DNA of 64,000 nt from Sipunculus nudus (Eukaryota > Annelida > Sipuncula > Golfingiida > Sipunculidae), in NCBI GenBank assembly GCA_026874595.1, contig CM049319.1, positions 5,672,601 through 5,736,600 of the forward strand, written 5' to 3'. The translations under genes and the position numbers were made by a program. Positions 47,684 through 61,200 of this stretch are shown here, piece after piece; position 1 is the stretch's first letter, and the number at the start of each line of letters is the position of its first letter. The notes under the pieces are model-generated. The model was not told the DNA's origin, made no database searches, and saw only the letters and a list, made by a program, of their open reading frames with translations.

Positions 47684-49659
47684 CATGTGTTTTGGTGATT
47701 TGGGTTTATTCTCACACGTTGCATAACTAGAATATACATTCATTACAAGAAAAGCATAGCTGCTTATTTTGGCGGAGCGAACATGAATAACATTAATGTA
47801 TCCTCAAATTCAACACAATGAAAACAGAATACACAATTACCTAACACAGAACTGTAATCCAAAGTATTAGAGTTTAAGAATATCTGAAGTTCATACAGTC
47901 ATCACCAAAAGGTTTCCAGGAAAAATACCACAACCACGATTTTCTTAACCGCCATATCATTATAAAATGTCGTATCCTGTGGAGGGCGGTTTGGAGAATA
48001 AACCATAAAAATAAGAAGCACGTTTGCTGCGTGTCACAAGTGATCTGGTGATCCCATTCAACTTACCACCCCCACACGTACCTGCTTGGTCATGTGACAC
48101 TCCTGTGTGGTCATGTGACTTTTCCCCGTTACAATTCTGTAAACACAAGCACTTTGCCCCCCCCCCCCCCCCCGTCATTAACACCGGATTAATATCCTAT
48201 CAATGCACCGTTAATAGACGTCAGATGTTGGACTGGGCCCCTTTAACCATTATTCTTATATCCCTCAGTCTAGTATCAGTATATAAAATCGATCATGTGT
48301 GATTGATACCTGATTTAATAAAAAAGATTAATGCCACAAAGACCTGATTAGACGGGTAAGTATGAAATTCTACAGAAAACATTTTACTCACGGAAACCTT
48401 CCATATAACAATTTATATGCACGATACTGTGCATGCATTTACAGGATTATAATCTCATATTATTCTCAGGCTAAACGGAAAAGATACCAAATTAGTCGAC
48501 TAATCTTACTCTCATTCACAAGAGGTCGTGAATGGTAATCCGGTAGGCGAAAAAAATACTTTCTGGTGAAGAAAACTTAATAAAATGCACAGGTTAACAG
48601 GAAATCTACACGTGACTCAGATGCACATTACAGCTCTTGCAAGCTTGTTGTTTATGGCGTCCGAGATGAAAAACTTTTTCCGGAAAAAAACGTTTCCGGA
48701 AAGATACTGTGTATAGGCCATCATCTGTTCATTCATTATTATTAGTATTAAGAATACCCGATACTTACAGCGATATCATTGGCAGAAGGCAGTTTGATAC
48801 TCCAAATCAGGGCCCTAGGTCATCGTAAAAACGATCGCTATGTGTTCCTCCGCAATAAATTCTCGATAAGGTTTCCCGATTTGTAAAGAGTTAAGTATAT
48901 TTAAAGCAATTGTTTAAAGCGAAACAAAACATAAACAAACATATACACAGTTATTGCTACATAGTGGAGAATTTCTTTTTTCAGGTGTACTTTCGGGTGT
49001 GTAATGAATGGAAATGACCCTAACATCGCCCATTGTTCGGAGAAACAGACTGCGATATCATTGTTATCATGGACGACTGTTGCAGTGCCTTCACGGTATG
49101 ACTGCCGTCATAACTCATGGCAGGCCATATTGGTCAAATTTGAATGCCGGCTAAAACGTGTTTTTACATATATCTTTAAGAAAATTCAAATTTAGCATTC
49201 ATGTAAATGATCGAGATACTTTTTGAGAAAGGAAGTTACGGGAAATAAAAGGACCCGATAAAACATATTTTCAGGTCTGTCAAAAATGTACCATATGAAT
49301 TAGGCCAGGAAGATACAGTGAGGACAGGGAATCTGAAGTATCCGTGACTAATGGGGTGGTGAGTTTTTTTGTTACATTGATCTGGAACATGGGGAGTTAT
49401 ATAAACATTATCGATCACACAGACCGCAGTCCTGTTCATTGTGATATATGGTATATCCAATTTTATGTGCTCGTATTGGATGAATGACCGTAGCCAAAGC
49501 TTATATATTTGGTTACGACATTTTTAAAGATTTTTTTGGTAACCGCCTGCATATGCTCTCTTAACTAATTCTTAATCTAAGTATGGACATCTGAGGAATT
49601 CCATTTCGGTTTGGGACTACGTGACAGGGCGATAGCACTCGTTTCCTATCATATTATTT
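47684..49659. other. intergenic, no gene recognised
   Basis: Contains a C homopolymer (about 48158-48173), two GGTCATGTGAC boxes (near 48090 and 48110) and two TTCCGGAA palindromes (48678-48685, 48694-48701). No coding domain was recognised. Confidence 0.45.
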
Positions 49660-49948
49660 TTGTATCCTGGTGTCACCCAGGCCCGGTGTCTACCGCACCT
49701 GCGCATTGTGGGTGTGTAATCATCGCCACTGCTGTGTTATTACACCAAGAACACCTCCCCCCCCCCCCCCCCAAGACTCGTCTGTGAGTGATACACGACT
49801 GTTGGGCACAGTCTTCCAATTAAGCCTGCAGAACGCTCACCCTTGGTTGGGGCCGACCGTTAGAATCTCATCGCCTCGGCTGAAATTTGAACTCACGACC
49901 TCCCGGCTTTGAGTCCTGTTCTGTGCTCCTGAACCACAGAAGCCGGTT
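49660..49948 (-). mobile_element. tRNA-derived SINE, family 2
   Basis: On the minus strand the 5' end reads GGCTTCTGTGGTTCAGGAGC. TGGTTCAGGAG fits the RNA polymerase III box A consensus exactly. About 40 bp on, GTGAGTTCAAATTTC is a near box B. The tRNA-like head is followed by a ~200-bp body containing a C homopolymer. Boundaries on the 3' side are estimated. Confidence 0.72.
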
Positions 49949-50846
49949 TGTTTACGATTGGCAAATCATCAAGAGTACGTTTGCCATTTTTATTAATCAA
50001 TGATGAACTTATAAGGATTGTGTGTGCAGGTGACAGTTGTAGATGAACGGATTATAAGCTAGTAGCATTTGTTTATTGACCACTCTATCTTGGAAGATAT
50101 ATTGTACAAATTGTACACGCAAAATAAGAAAAATATTGTAACAACAAGTCGAACAAAAATCATTTAATCATAGATCCAGAACACAGACATATGGTAAAAT
50201 ATTTCTGGCAGGATGAAGTATTTTTCCACATGACGTCACAGGAAGCAGTCGGATTGCCACTTAGGTTATGAGTAAATGAATCATAAACCCGTTACAGCAC
50301 CACGGGACATTACGTTAATTGATGTTAGATGTCTGACTCTGATGCGAAAGATGGTTATATCTGCCTGAGATGACCCGTTATTGATCCTGCCTCTGCTTGG
50401 TCGTTTATTCTGTAAACATGTCAATTTTTTTATCATAACCAATAATTCTCTCCATGGAATGACGTTAGGACAACACGCCACTGGAACGCAAGCTCTATGT
50501 GTAACGTCAAGCTTGTTATTTCGCTAATGAAATCATGTACCCTTACATTATTTCCAGAATGAAGTCTCATGTATTACTGTTTAATGTAGCAGTGAATGTT
50601 CCATCAAACGACAGGGATAAAAAAATTATAGGGTCCGCGGGAAAAAATGCCCGTAATTTTTGGCTCGGACCCGTAAAATCATATTATAAATGGGTCCCTA
50701 ATTTTAAAAATATTGCGACAGATGGTTATATGTCCTTCAGAATATTGTCACTTGTCTTTTAAATAAAAAAAAATATTCTCTTAGACTGTATATGTTTACG
50801 CCATCTGGCGGTCGCCAGGACTAACATTACGTGGAAGAAAACGCAC

Positions 50847-50882
<36 letters not shown>

Positions 50883-51069
50883 CAGCCCAGGCTGACCGTG
50901 ATGTACCGTTGACTCATTATTTTGTTTGACTTCTTCCCCGCACACATTTAGAGAGTCCTTAATGATTTTAATTATTTTTCTAAATAAACATTGCTCGTAT
51001 ATTACATTCAGTGGGGACCCCATCGATAAGGGACTATATACAAGGAACTGCACTTTGGTTTGTACTTCT
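49949..51069. other. intergenic between SINE and the M13 peptidase 3' end
   Basis: Holds a (CT)n run at 50849-50878. No coding domain was recognised. Confidence 0.5.
50849..50878. repeat. (CT)n microsatellite
   Basis: Pure CT run of about 30 bp. Confidence 0.95.
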
Positions 51070-51075
51070 TTTATT
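51070..51075 (-). terminator. candidate polyadenylation signal for the M13 gene
   Basis: AATAAA on the minus strand (in TTTAATAAAAGAAG), 195 bp after the stop codon at 51270. Confidence 0.55.
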
Positions 51076-51269
51076 AAAGAGATCAAATGATGACGAAATT
51101 CAAGCAAATAAACATTTATCCAACAACCAAAATTTCTTATATCCATTGTACATCCGGATCAAAATGTAATCTACAGATCGAATTTTTGGAGAAAGATATT
51201 GATTGGTCTATGCTCCTTTTTAAAGATAGAGGATTGTTTAGATTTAAATATGGCATTCTTGTAGACGCT

Positions 51270-51369
51270 TCACCAGATGACACATCGTTCCTCCGGCACC
51301 ATGCCGTCCCCTTCTTTACACTGGAACACGCGGGCGAAGTCCTCGGAGTTGCTGTATGGTCCTAGGATC
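51270..51369 (-). CDS. M13 peptidase terminal exon
   Basis: Acceptor AACTTTCAG. Completes Arg246 and encodes ILGPYSNSEDFARVFQCKEG, then DGMVPEERCVIW and TGA. The C......P..RC.(V)W ending is the family's invariant C-terminus. Confidence 0.95.
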
Positions 51370-54300
51370 CTGAAAGTTTAAATGGCTTTGATTTATTTCA
51401 AAGCTATCTTAAAATGTGGAAACATATTGTTCCACCGCAAAATATAATAACACCGGGAGTTTACGTAAGTAAAATAGATGTTAAACTAACTGTTGCGAGT
51501 TATTGTTTATTATTTGTGAATAGTGGTGGGCCGATCATCGAGTTTTTTCGAAAGTCAGTCGGTTTGCTGCCACTTTCAAGCGCTCAATTACCAAAGGCAA
51601 TGTATCGATTACATCATACTCATGATTTTTTTTCCCCCAGAATGTCTTAATGTTATTATTCTTCCCTTTTTTTAAAACATTCCGCACTTCACATGATGAG
51701 TTTGTGCATGTTCCCAAATAACTAACTGAGTATGACACGGTAGATGAGAGAACTGAGGACTTATTAAAACTCTATGAACAGGCAGAGAGCTGCAGAATTA
51801 GCGGAGAGTTTTCTAATGAGATGTTCATTGCAAAATAAGGGCGATATGTCGTTAAAATGCTCCATCATTCGCGAGGTCTATGCCAATTTTGCGAGATTCT
51901 AATAGAAATAATCTCTTCAACTGATGCCGGGTGCCGCTGCCGCATGAGTAATTATATTTTTAGCTTTCAATTACTTTTTTAATTTTTTTTACCAAAATTT
52001 ATATGGGCCTGTAATTTGCATTTTGTAACATGCCAGTATGCATGTCGGAAGTCGTCATAATTGTTATAAAATGAAAGTCCATGCTGGTGGTGAAGTTAAA
52101 TTGATAGGCGGGATATTCATGAGGGCCAGCAAGTAGATGTCCTGGACTGTGGTTTATTTCTTGATTATTATAATTAATTAAAATGAAACTTTGAATTGCA
52201 TATCTTAGTAATAATAGGAAAATATAAAAAAAGGCAAAAACTTCTTTTCATATGGTAGAATTACTAAGACATACGACTGGGTTAAGAGTGTACAGTTTCA
52301 CAAATAATTGCATATGTCTTTTTAGTTGTCTTAACCGATTAATAATCGATCATCAATCGGTTTACCCAAACCGATGATCAATTATGAAAAAGGAACCGAC
52401 TCCCACCACTATTTGTGAATTCTTACAATTTTTGAATTTGAAATGTTTGTGTGAAATGCAAATTATGTTCAATGTAAATTTTTAAAGAAAAAAAATTGTC
52501 ACAGGACATGCTTTTTTCATTAGTGTGATGCAAGAATGTTTTCATGAATTTACATCGGTCCCTTATGAGGTTTTTGAAATCATTACACAAGATTTGTGAA
52601 ATAAATAAAACTGTATTGAACATTTATTGTTGGACTTTTGAAAGAAATGTATTTGTTTGGTGAGCATTTTCTCCAAAAAAATCTTGTACAACTATATATT
52701 TCTTGGGAGAAGGAAATAATGAATGTTTTTACAAGATTAGGTCCAAATGCTGATCGCGGGCGGGAACTGTCCGCTTGCATGTATGTGTTTTAGTGTAGAG
52801 AAAATTAATCGATTAAATCGATAACTAGTCCTTTTTTCTTTCACAATCGTTTAAATCGATTGCATTTTTGAATAATTGACAAAAAATTATGTATGCACAT
52901 CCAAGGATGATATGTTATCCCGATAGAATATGCTAGTTTTGTCAAAGACACAAGAAGGAGGGGCCGCAAAACAGCGAACTTTAACCTTGTGCTGCGAATA
53001 AGTGTCGACAACCAGGCAATTATCTTGACACTTAGCGTGATTTACAGATAGAATTTTAGGTAAAATTCTTTACAACATATTTCACCGTAAAGCAGAAGGA
53101 AGATAAAATAATCGATTAATAATCGATCATCGTTCGTTTTTTTTATGTTATAATCCTAGAATATGATTCCAATCGCTACTACGTAAACTCTGTACGTGTG
53201 CCTGTGTGCGCTAGCTTGTAATTCCTGATGTGGCTTACTGACTAGAGTTCTTATGTGGCGTTTAACCCACCTATTGTGGCCTGCCTCCTGATAAGGAGAC
53301 TACAGGTGGTTGAAATTAATCTTTGTGGCGTTTTCTTATCAGTAATGGCATTTCTTACCGAAATAAAAAGGGCTTCCATTTAAGATAGAGGGTATAAAAA
53401 ACACGTTTTAGGACGCATTTTACAACCACATAAGGTTGAAATAGAATGTTTTGAACCACAAGTGGCTCAGAAATATCGATATAAAGTTTATAATATAATA
53501 TTATAAACCTTAATATAATATATTCATAATTTAAAATATATAACTAGTAACATTATTTCAAAATCTGTAAAAAATTCAACCGATTCCCAAGGTTTTACGT
53601 AAAAATTGGAAAATAATTTTTTAATAATCTTTCAATATGTATATGTACAGAGGTCGGTTTAGTTAAAATTAAGGGAAAACTGAAATAATGTGTAGATTGA
53701 CTCCTGTGACAGTTCTGAGGGGCGGTCAGAACCGTGCGGATATTTTATGTTACATTTTTCACACTTTTATTAATATTTTAGTGTATCTTCTCATAGCCAA
53801 ATACTTTAGTTCAGATTGCTGAACTTACCATGCGTTCCTTTATTGACAAGCAAAAGGTCAACAGCTTCAGCATTTTCATCCTCTTTTCAATCAAATGTGA
53901 TTTGCAGGTTTTATATTTTTTTGGTAATTTCCCGATATGGGTGTCTCTAGTGTAAAATTTCTGAAGTCTCACACCCGATAGTCCTGATATTATAAAAGTA
54001 ACCGACCTGAATTTCCCCGGAGAATGTACGCCGCGGAGGATCTTTTTTCGCCAGCCCTCTGGCTTATACTCCGAACACCAAACCTGCGACGGAAAATCAA
54101 ACAGACATGAGACAGATTAAACTATTATATAATATAAAAAATATAATATTATATTACAAAATATAATATTATATACCTTAATATCGTATCATTCATTACG
54201 TGAATGTTTAATGAGATTACATGAATGTTTAGTCGGATTACATGGATATGTAATGGCATCACATGAATGTTTAATTGTATTACGTCAATGTTTAACGACA

Positions 54301-57300
54301 TTACGTCAATGTCTAGCGTTAAAGGATGATATTTACCTGAGCATATGACAGAAACATCAGCTGTTCGTCTGTGACACCTAGCATTGGTAAGGTCTGTGAC
54401 CCGCCGTTCGCCTCCTTCCACATTCTGTAAGCCTGTAATTTAGAAATAACAGAAAAAGGGATACTGGAAGGAAAATACAAGAGGCATCGCAAATGGCGCT
54501 CGATTGACGCAATAAATAAAAAGTGTAGCTGAGATATAATAGTTTTGATTTTTGTTATTATTTCCGCTAAGAGTCAGGGGTTATGCTTTTGCCGGCGTAA
54601 TTTTGTCTGTTAGCAACATTACGCAAAAGGTTATCAACGGTATTTGATTAATTTTTCAGGATAGGTCGGCAATGATATAAGGAACAAATGATTAAATTTT
54701 TGTGATGATCCGGATCACCAACTGGATCCAGGAAGTTTTAAGGAAAAATGCTACATTTCTGACAATGCCATATTGGGTAATGAGCTGCCATGGCGGGCCA
54801 TATGGAGTAATCAGCTGCCAGAGGTCTGCGCTCTCTGATTGCAAATTTCTTATATATATTGAACGATTGTAAATTTAAATTGTGAGCACTGTGAATAACT
54901 CAATAAAAAAGTTGCTCTGTAACTTGAACAAAGTTGTTCATTATTTCAGTATATCAGTATAACTATCAGTATATATAAAATGCTTATCAAAATACAATAA
55001 AAAATATTAGGCTATATACGAACTGATTGTCTGTGTAATTCACCTTGGGTAATCACTGTTTAAAAAACGGCTATAATCTTTGTCCATTTCAAGAATATTT
55101 CAACTTAAACGTTGGAAAACAAGCTCACTTTTAATAATGGGTCACGCTTAGCAGTTATAATGTGGACACCAATCCAGAGCAAATTATACACATACTTTTA
55201 TAAATTTAATACATTGAAATATACAAGACGGTTGCAGTTTCCAGTATTTCAGTGAAGTCTAGCAGTTGATCAGTCTCCGGCAGTTGAGCGATAATAGGGA
55301 GTAGGATAAGGGTGCATAACCTTGAAAATGTTGTTAAAGTAAACAATGAATATAAGATACAAGTCTGCATCCAATAACTATTTTGGCCAAAAGTCAGTTC
55401 ATAGAAAATTAGTACTGGATATAAGAGAAAAAATGTCGATAGAATTGCACTAGGGAAGGCTAAGGCTTAATATACATTCCCTATCGCTTGCGCTATCTAC
55501 CGACGGTGAAAGACACTGAGTGTTCGGGTGTGTTTTATTGACAAAATGGTGATTTTTAACATTGAGCAACCTGTCAGAACCTCTAGTTTATAGAAAATTT
55601 AATTTAACAAATCTCACATGCTGATCATGCAGATGATAATTAATTGTTGTGCACATGTTCATGGAAAAAGTCCTCTATTAAATCACACACGCACCCTGAA
55701 AGCAGTCCTAGCCGCTGCCGCATCAGCGATGTTCTCTCCAAGTGTCTGCCTTCCATTCACCTGAAATATAAAAAATATTAATCACCAGGGGAAAATTATG
55801 ATAATTTAAACTGAATACCAGGGAGAAACAATGAAAATACATACTGAAAAGCAATAAAAAAACATGCTGAAAACCAGGGGAAAATTATGAAAATTCATAT
55901 TGAAACCCAGGGGAAAATTATGAAAACACATACTGAAAACCAGGAGAAATTTATAAAAATACATACTGAAAACCAGGGGAAAATTATGAAAATACATGAT
56001 GAGAACCCAGGGAAAAATTATGAAAATACATACTGAAAACCAGGGGAAAATCAATAAAAATACATGCTGAAAACCTGGGGAAAATTATGAAAATACATAT
56101 TGAAAACCAGGGGGAAATTATGAAAATACATACTGAAAACCAGGGGGAAAATTATGAATATACATACTGAAAACCAGTGGAAAATCAATGAAATTACATG
56201 ATGAGAACCCAGGGGAAAATTATGAATATACATACTGAAAACCAGGGGAAAATCAATGAAACAACATGCTGAAAACCAGGGAAAATTATGAAAATACATA
56301 TTGAAAACCAGGGAAAAATTATGAAAATACATATTGAAAACCAGGGAAAAATTATAAAAATACATATTGAAAACTAGGGGAAAATTATGAAAATGAATAC
56401 TTAAAACCAGGGGAAAATTATGAAAACACATACTGAAAACCAGGGGAAATTATAAAAATACATACTGCAAACCAGGGGAAAATTATGAAAATTCAGACTG
56501 AAATCAAGGGATAACAGGAAAATACATACTGAAAACCAGGGGGAAAACAAAGAAAATACATACTGAAAAAGGGGAAATTATTAAAAAACATACTGAAAAC
56601 CAAGGGGAATCATTAAAATACATTAGTGTAAACCTAGGGGAAAACAATGTAAAAACAAGCCGAAAACCAGGGGTACACAATAAAAAACATACTAAAAACC
56701 AAGGGAGAAACCTTTTAAATACAAATTTTGAATATGAGAGCAAAACGTTATTTAAAGTCACCTTCATGTTCTGTATTATCACTTTGTTTACAGAAGTAGC
56801 TTCAGAATGTGTTTATGCGTAACTGGTGTATATTGTAACATGTATAAGAAATTCAATAAAAGAGGCCAATAAGCAAGGATGCCCTTAGAAGACCAATATT
56901 CATCGCCCAGGTCTGTGACATGACAACGCACTCACGGACCTTGGTTCCGCGACCCTCTCTGCATTTATTAATCTTATGATTTAAAAACAAGACAAGTATT
57001 CTGACCGGAATCACAACTATACTGTCAAGAGAACCCAACCAATATAATGTAAGCAATGTACTCCGTCTGAACAAGAACACACATACCATTTAAGGGAGAG
57101 GCTTATTTAATTAGTAAGATTCCTGATGCCTTCACGCCCATGCTTTACGTTACACTGGTGTACGTGAGCCATTTGATAGGTTTGTTATTCATTATTCATG
57201 AAATAGGTTAGTCAGGTGGCTTAGACCTAGATTTGGACATGCTGGACAAATGCACCAAACGTTATCCATGTGTAATTCATGGCCTTACCTTTAAATTTTG

Positions 57301-58180
57301 AAAAGGAGGCACTTCCTAAAAATGCATTATGGCAGCCATCTTTGATTTTAAGAAACACATATATGGTAATATCTCGGCTTCTAGGTAACCTAAGAAATCA
57401 ATCTTAGTGTCTAAACCTACATTTTCATGGGCAAGGAATGCATTTATGCTATCCAATGTATCAAAATAATGATAATTCATTAAAATTCAACTATGTACTA
57501 GAAAAAGAAGTCATAATTTGCTATTTCTTTTATATTTCATGGGCTTCGACCCATATTGGAGGATGGGCAGTATCTAGAAAGCAGCAATTTTTTTCTATGT
57601 GTTATTCATGACTTTACCATATACATTTTGTTAGAAAACACTATCATATGATGATGAGTAGACCGACTAAAAACGTTTATCCATGTCTCTAAATGCAAAT
57701 TGCCCATGTAAGAAAGACCTTCCACTCTGCCACGCTTGTCGCGTCACAGAAAACGTCACCTTTATTCACCTGCGCTGTGCATAATATAAGCAGTTGTATC
57801 CGGGTCGCATATGACTAGAGCAATGATCGTTGTATGATCACAGGAAGCCCCCCCCCCCCCCCCCACACACACACACAACCCCCGAGGCTCGCATAAAGGC
57901 GATGATAGGTTACGGAGTGTACGATATTATATTAAAGGACGGTCAGGTTTTTAATTAGCAGATTTAATAATATAGCGAAAACACGGGCAGAAGAAACAAA
58001 ACAGACGAATAAAAGTGTTTAGTCGATTGTTTACATCGGAGGACCTGAAATGTCCAGCCAAACCACCATCTTATACATAAATTTGAACAAATTACCAACG
58101 CATCAACCTATATTCCATATGCGCGAGTCTTTTACGTCATCCTCAGTCCACACAATACCTGCCATTTAGTGATATATATA

Positions 58181-58242
<62 letters not shown>

Positions 58243-61200
58243 TGACATTTTATAATAATGCAATTTTATTTGCAGTAAACTTGTGAGAATAAATAAATAT
58301 GTCTACAAAATTATTTGTTTTATGTTTATTTCTAAGTGTAAGAATGTAAAGTAAATTTCATCCCGAACGAAGAAATTCAATGTGTCAAAATTAAAATGGA
58401 TATTTTCTTTATATAAGAATACTCCAATCAATTGAACTTAACTCGACATACAATTAAATAATATATAGGGGCCTGGATAGCTGAGTGGTAAAACGCTCGG
58501 CCTCCGCTGGCGACCCGGGTTCGATCCCCGGTGTGGCTATGAGAGTGTGTTGTAGTTGCCCGTCCAAGGCCGGTGGTTTTCTCCGGGTTCTCCGGTTTCC
58601 TCCACCCTTACCGACTACCGAGCGCCAACATCCGAGCCATGGAGAGTGCCTCGTATTAGTTATTATAACTAGTTGTACAATCCATGTAAAATAAATAAAG
58701 TTTATATTTAAATGATATATTCTTACCGTCATGTTGACAGCGGGAACATAGTAAGACGAGTACTGATTTTCAAAACATTCGGCCCTCTCTTCGTATAATC
58801 TATGGCTCTCCTCAGGCCACCAGCCTCGCTGCTTGTCACCGTATCTGTTGAACAGTCGTCCTGTCGAGATCAGAGAAGTGGATTTAAATATCTTCTGGAT
58901 TAAAGCTCCCAACAGAAAAAAAAATCAACGCGTAGGACGCGAGGGATGGATCTCCTGACTTCCTAGTCACATGCTAGGTATTTAAAACTTACAACAAATA
59001 TGGTGTTTTACCCTTAATATATTATCTTATCTGTCAATGCCTGGCTTAAACCGTTTGCTCCCTCATGTACCTAAGATAAAAAATGCTAACGAGACGAAAG
59101 AGAACTGCCTCACAAATGGAAATGGAAAGTAGGAAGAATTATCCTCACAAACTAGCGCTTTGACAGTTGGTATTTGCTAGTATAGGGAAAGGACGCGGAC
59201 TTACTTAACACAAGTTGTAATATAGACAGACAATAAGAACACTTAATGTAACAGCAAAACAAAATGTGCTCCACGAATGGAACTCAGTATGAAGTAGCGG
59301 TAGAAGATCCAGAGAGTTCTATGAGAAAAGCGCAGTTCAGTAAAACCAAACGTTGATGACTCCCGTAGAGACGTCGATGAATTTTAAATCTTACCTCTGA
59401 TGTCAAAACCATGCCCCAGCTCATGGCCTGTAACTGAGCCCAAACGACCAATATTCATGGCCCTGTTAATGGTAAATAAATCGAACCATTCATTGTCAAC
59501 TCTGTTTGTCGTATCTAAAATTGAATGTTATATTTTTATATGTGTCATATATGTATACTGCAGCTACTAATAAACCTACAAAATGTGATCTTTGATCGAG
59601 GATCTAATAAAAAAAAACAGAAGTCATAACACCATATTCCATTGGCAAGAACAGCCTCTGAGTCATTGGTTGTAAGGTTGTAATCCTTGAATATTGTGTC
59701 CCTAGAAAATTGGTAGCCTATGGACAATGATTCTCAGCTGAAACCAATTCCTTGAGGCCATTGGACTATAATACACGTTAATAACCCTCTCCAATATGAT
59801 ATTTAATTGGTCCCTTAGTATATACATGTTTATTTAACAATATTTTCTTCTTATTGTCTATCCATATATCCTATGAACTACTGTTATTTAATATGGTACC
59901 AGCTGACCTACTTCTACAGCGACGCGCCCCCTCAAGCCCTTTCAGAAGATATATTTTAGGTTCCTAGACCTCACGTTTACGGAGCTGGACGCTTTCAGAA
60001 CGGACGACGGTTTTATAATTGGGCTTTTTATTTTTTTTTTAAAAGAAACTTTGTTTGAATCTAATGATGCATGAAAATGATTAAACCGTTGACTTACATT
60101 GGAAGGTCCTTGTCGTACAGTCCGTTAATGATGGCGGCTGGCACCCCTATGGAAAATAAGTAAAACATTTCAAATTGGAATCTTCACTCAGACACAAGCA
60201 CTTACGTTAACATAATACTATCAATGACCGTCACGAATTAAAAAAATATATATCAATTAATGCATCAGTAAGACTGCGGAGTGTATACACGGGACGCTGT
60301 ATTGAATAAAACACTGGTTCACTGCCTCCATCAGGAGGATGTGCGTTCATCCCCCTTCGGGTGTATGTGTTTATGTGTCTGTTCACAACATAACGCATGC
60401 AATCATTAACGGAATCTCATGAAATGTTGGTATGAGATTATGGTGTGGATCCGGCACTTGTTCCCGATTATTCACAAATGTAGTCACATATGCACGAATG
60501 AACCTGATAATATGGGCAGAATAAATGGATGCAACCCACAAAGCATCCAACAATAAGGATCCCCACATGGCGGAGGCTTGCATTCAGTATAATGCAGTTT
60601 ACAAGTTGATTATGTTATCGATGTGTTCTCATGTACCATACCTTCAGGTATATAAAACCAAAAGACATTACAATTTTTTAAAGAAACACATCAAAGGATA
60701 ATTTTAATACCTCCTTTCCTGGCTAAGTACACCGGTGTAGTGCCAGATATATGGAGGTAAGCCGGATAAATCGTGTTAAATTCCACATAAGGATATTACA
60801 TAACACACACAAGGACACACACATACATAAATAATAATACTAAATACATAAAATGTACTCATACATGAAATCGAAATCCATGTCGTGTCTCAAAAAAAGT
60901 TATTAGGCAGTGAGTCATTAAAGAACCGTAATTAATGATAATTATTTTGCAATCAAACAATTGTAAAACATATGATACTTACACACCAAATTGTGAGTCA
61001 TTGCATAAAATGCGTTTATCTTCGCTGCATGGGTACCAATGTAATCTCTGTAAAATACAATTGTAGAATAATTGTAAAAATATATGTCGATAACTTTACT
61101 GACGACACAAACTTTACTGAAAGTATACAAAAACTTTTGTGTTGCAAGTTTTTCTTACACTGACGTTCTTTACAAAGTTAAATAACGTTAACTAACGCCA

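Noticed and set aside
48678-48701. Two TTCCGGAA palindromes 16 bp apart
   Set aside because: Could bind ETS or STAT-like factors, but short palindromes are expected by chance and no gene start is near.
51087-51365. Plus-strand open stretch of 92 codons
   Set aside because: Antisense shadow of the terminal M13 exon and its 3' UTR.
55806-56782. Three long minus-strand open stretches
   Set aside because: Pure consequence of a 33-bp tandem repeat within an intron.
58468-58540. tRNA gene
   Set aside because: Perfect A and B boxes, but the sequence does not close into an acceptor stem and continues into a SINE body flanked by target duplications.
58454-58912. 152-codon minus-strand open stretch
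   Set aside because: Reads through peptidase exon 6 into its intron and across the SINE. Only 58727-58860 is coding, supported by splice sites and family motifs.
60711-60775. Exon-like stretch on the minus strand reading IYPAYLHISGTTPVYLARKG with a GTATTA donor
   Set aside because: No AG acceptor occurs upstream in a workable position, and exons at 60983-61047 and 60098-60146 join directly in phase (T+GG = Trp) to give the exact M13 spacing NLVWVPAAII.
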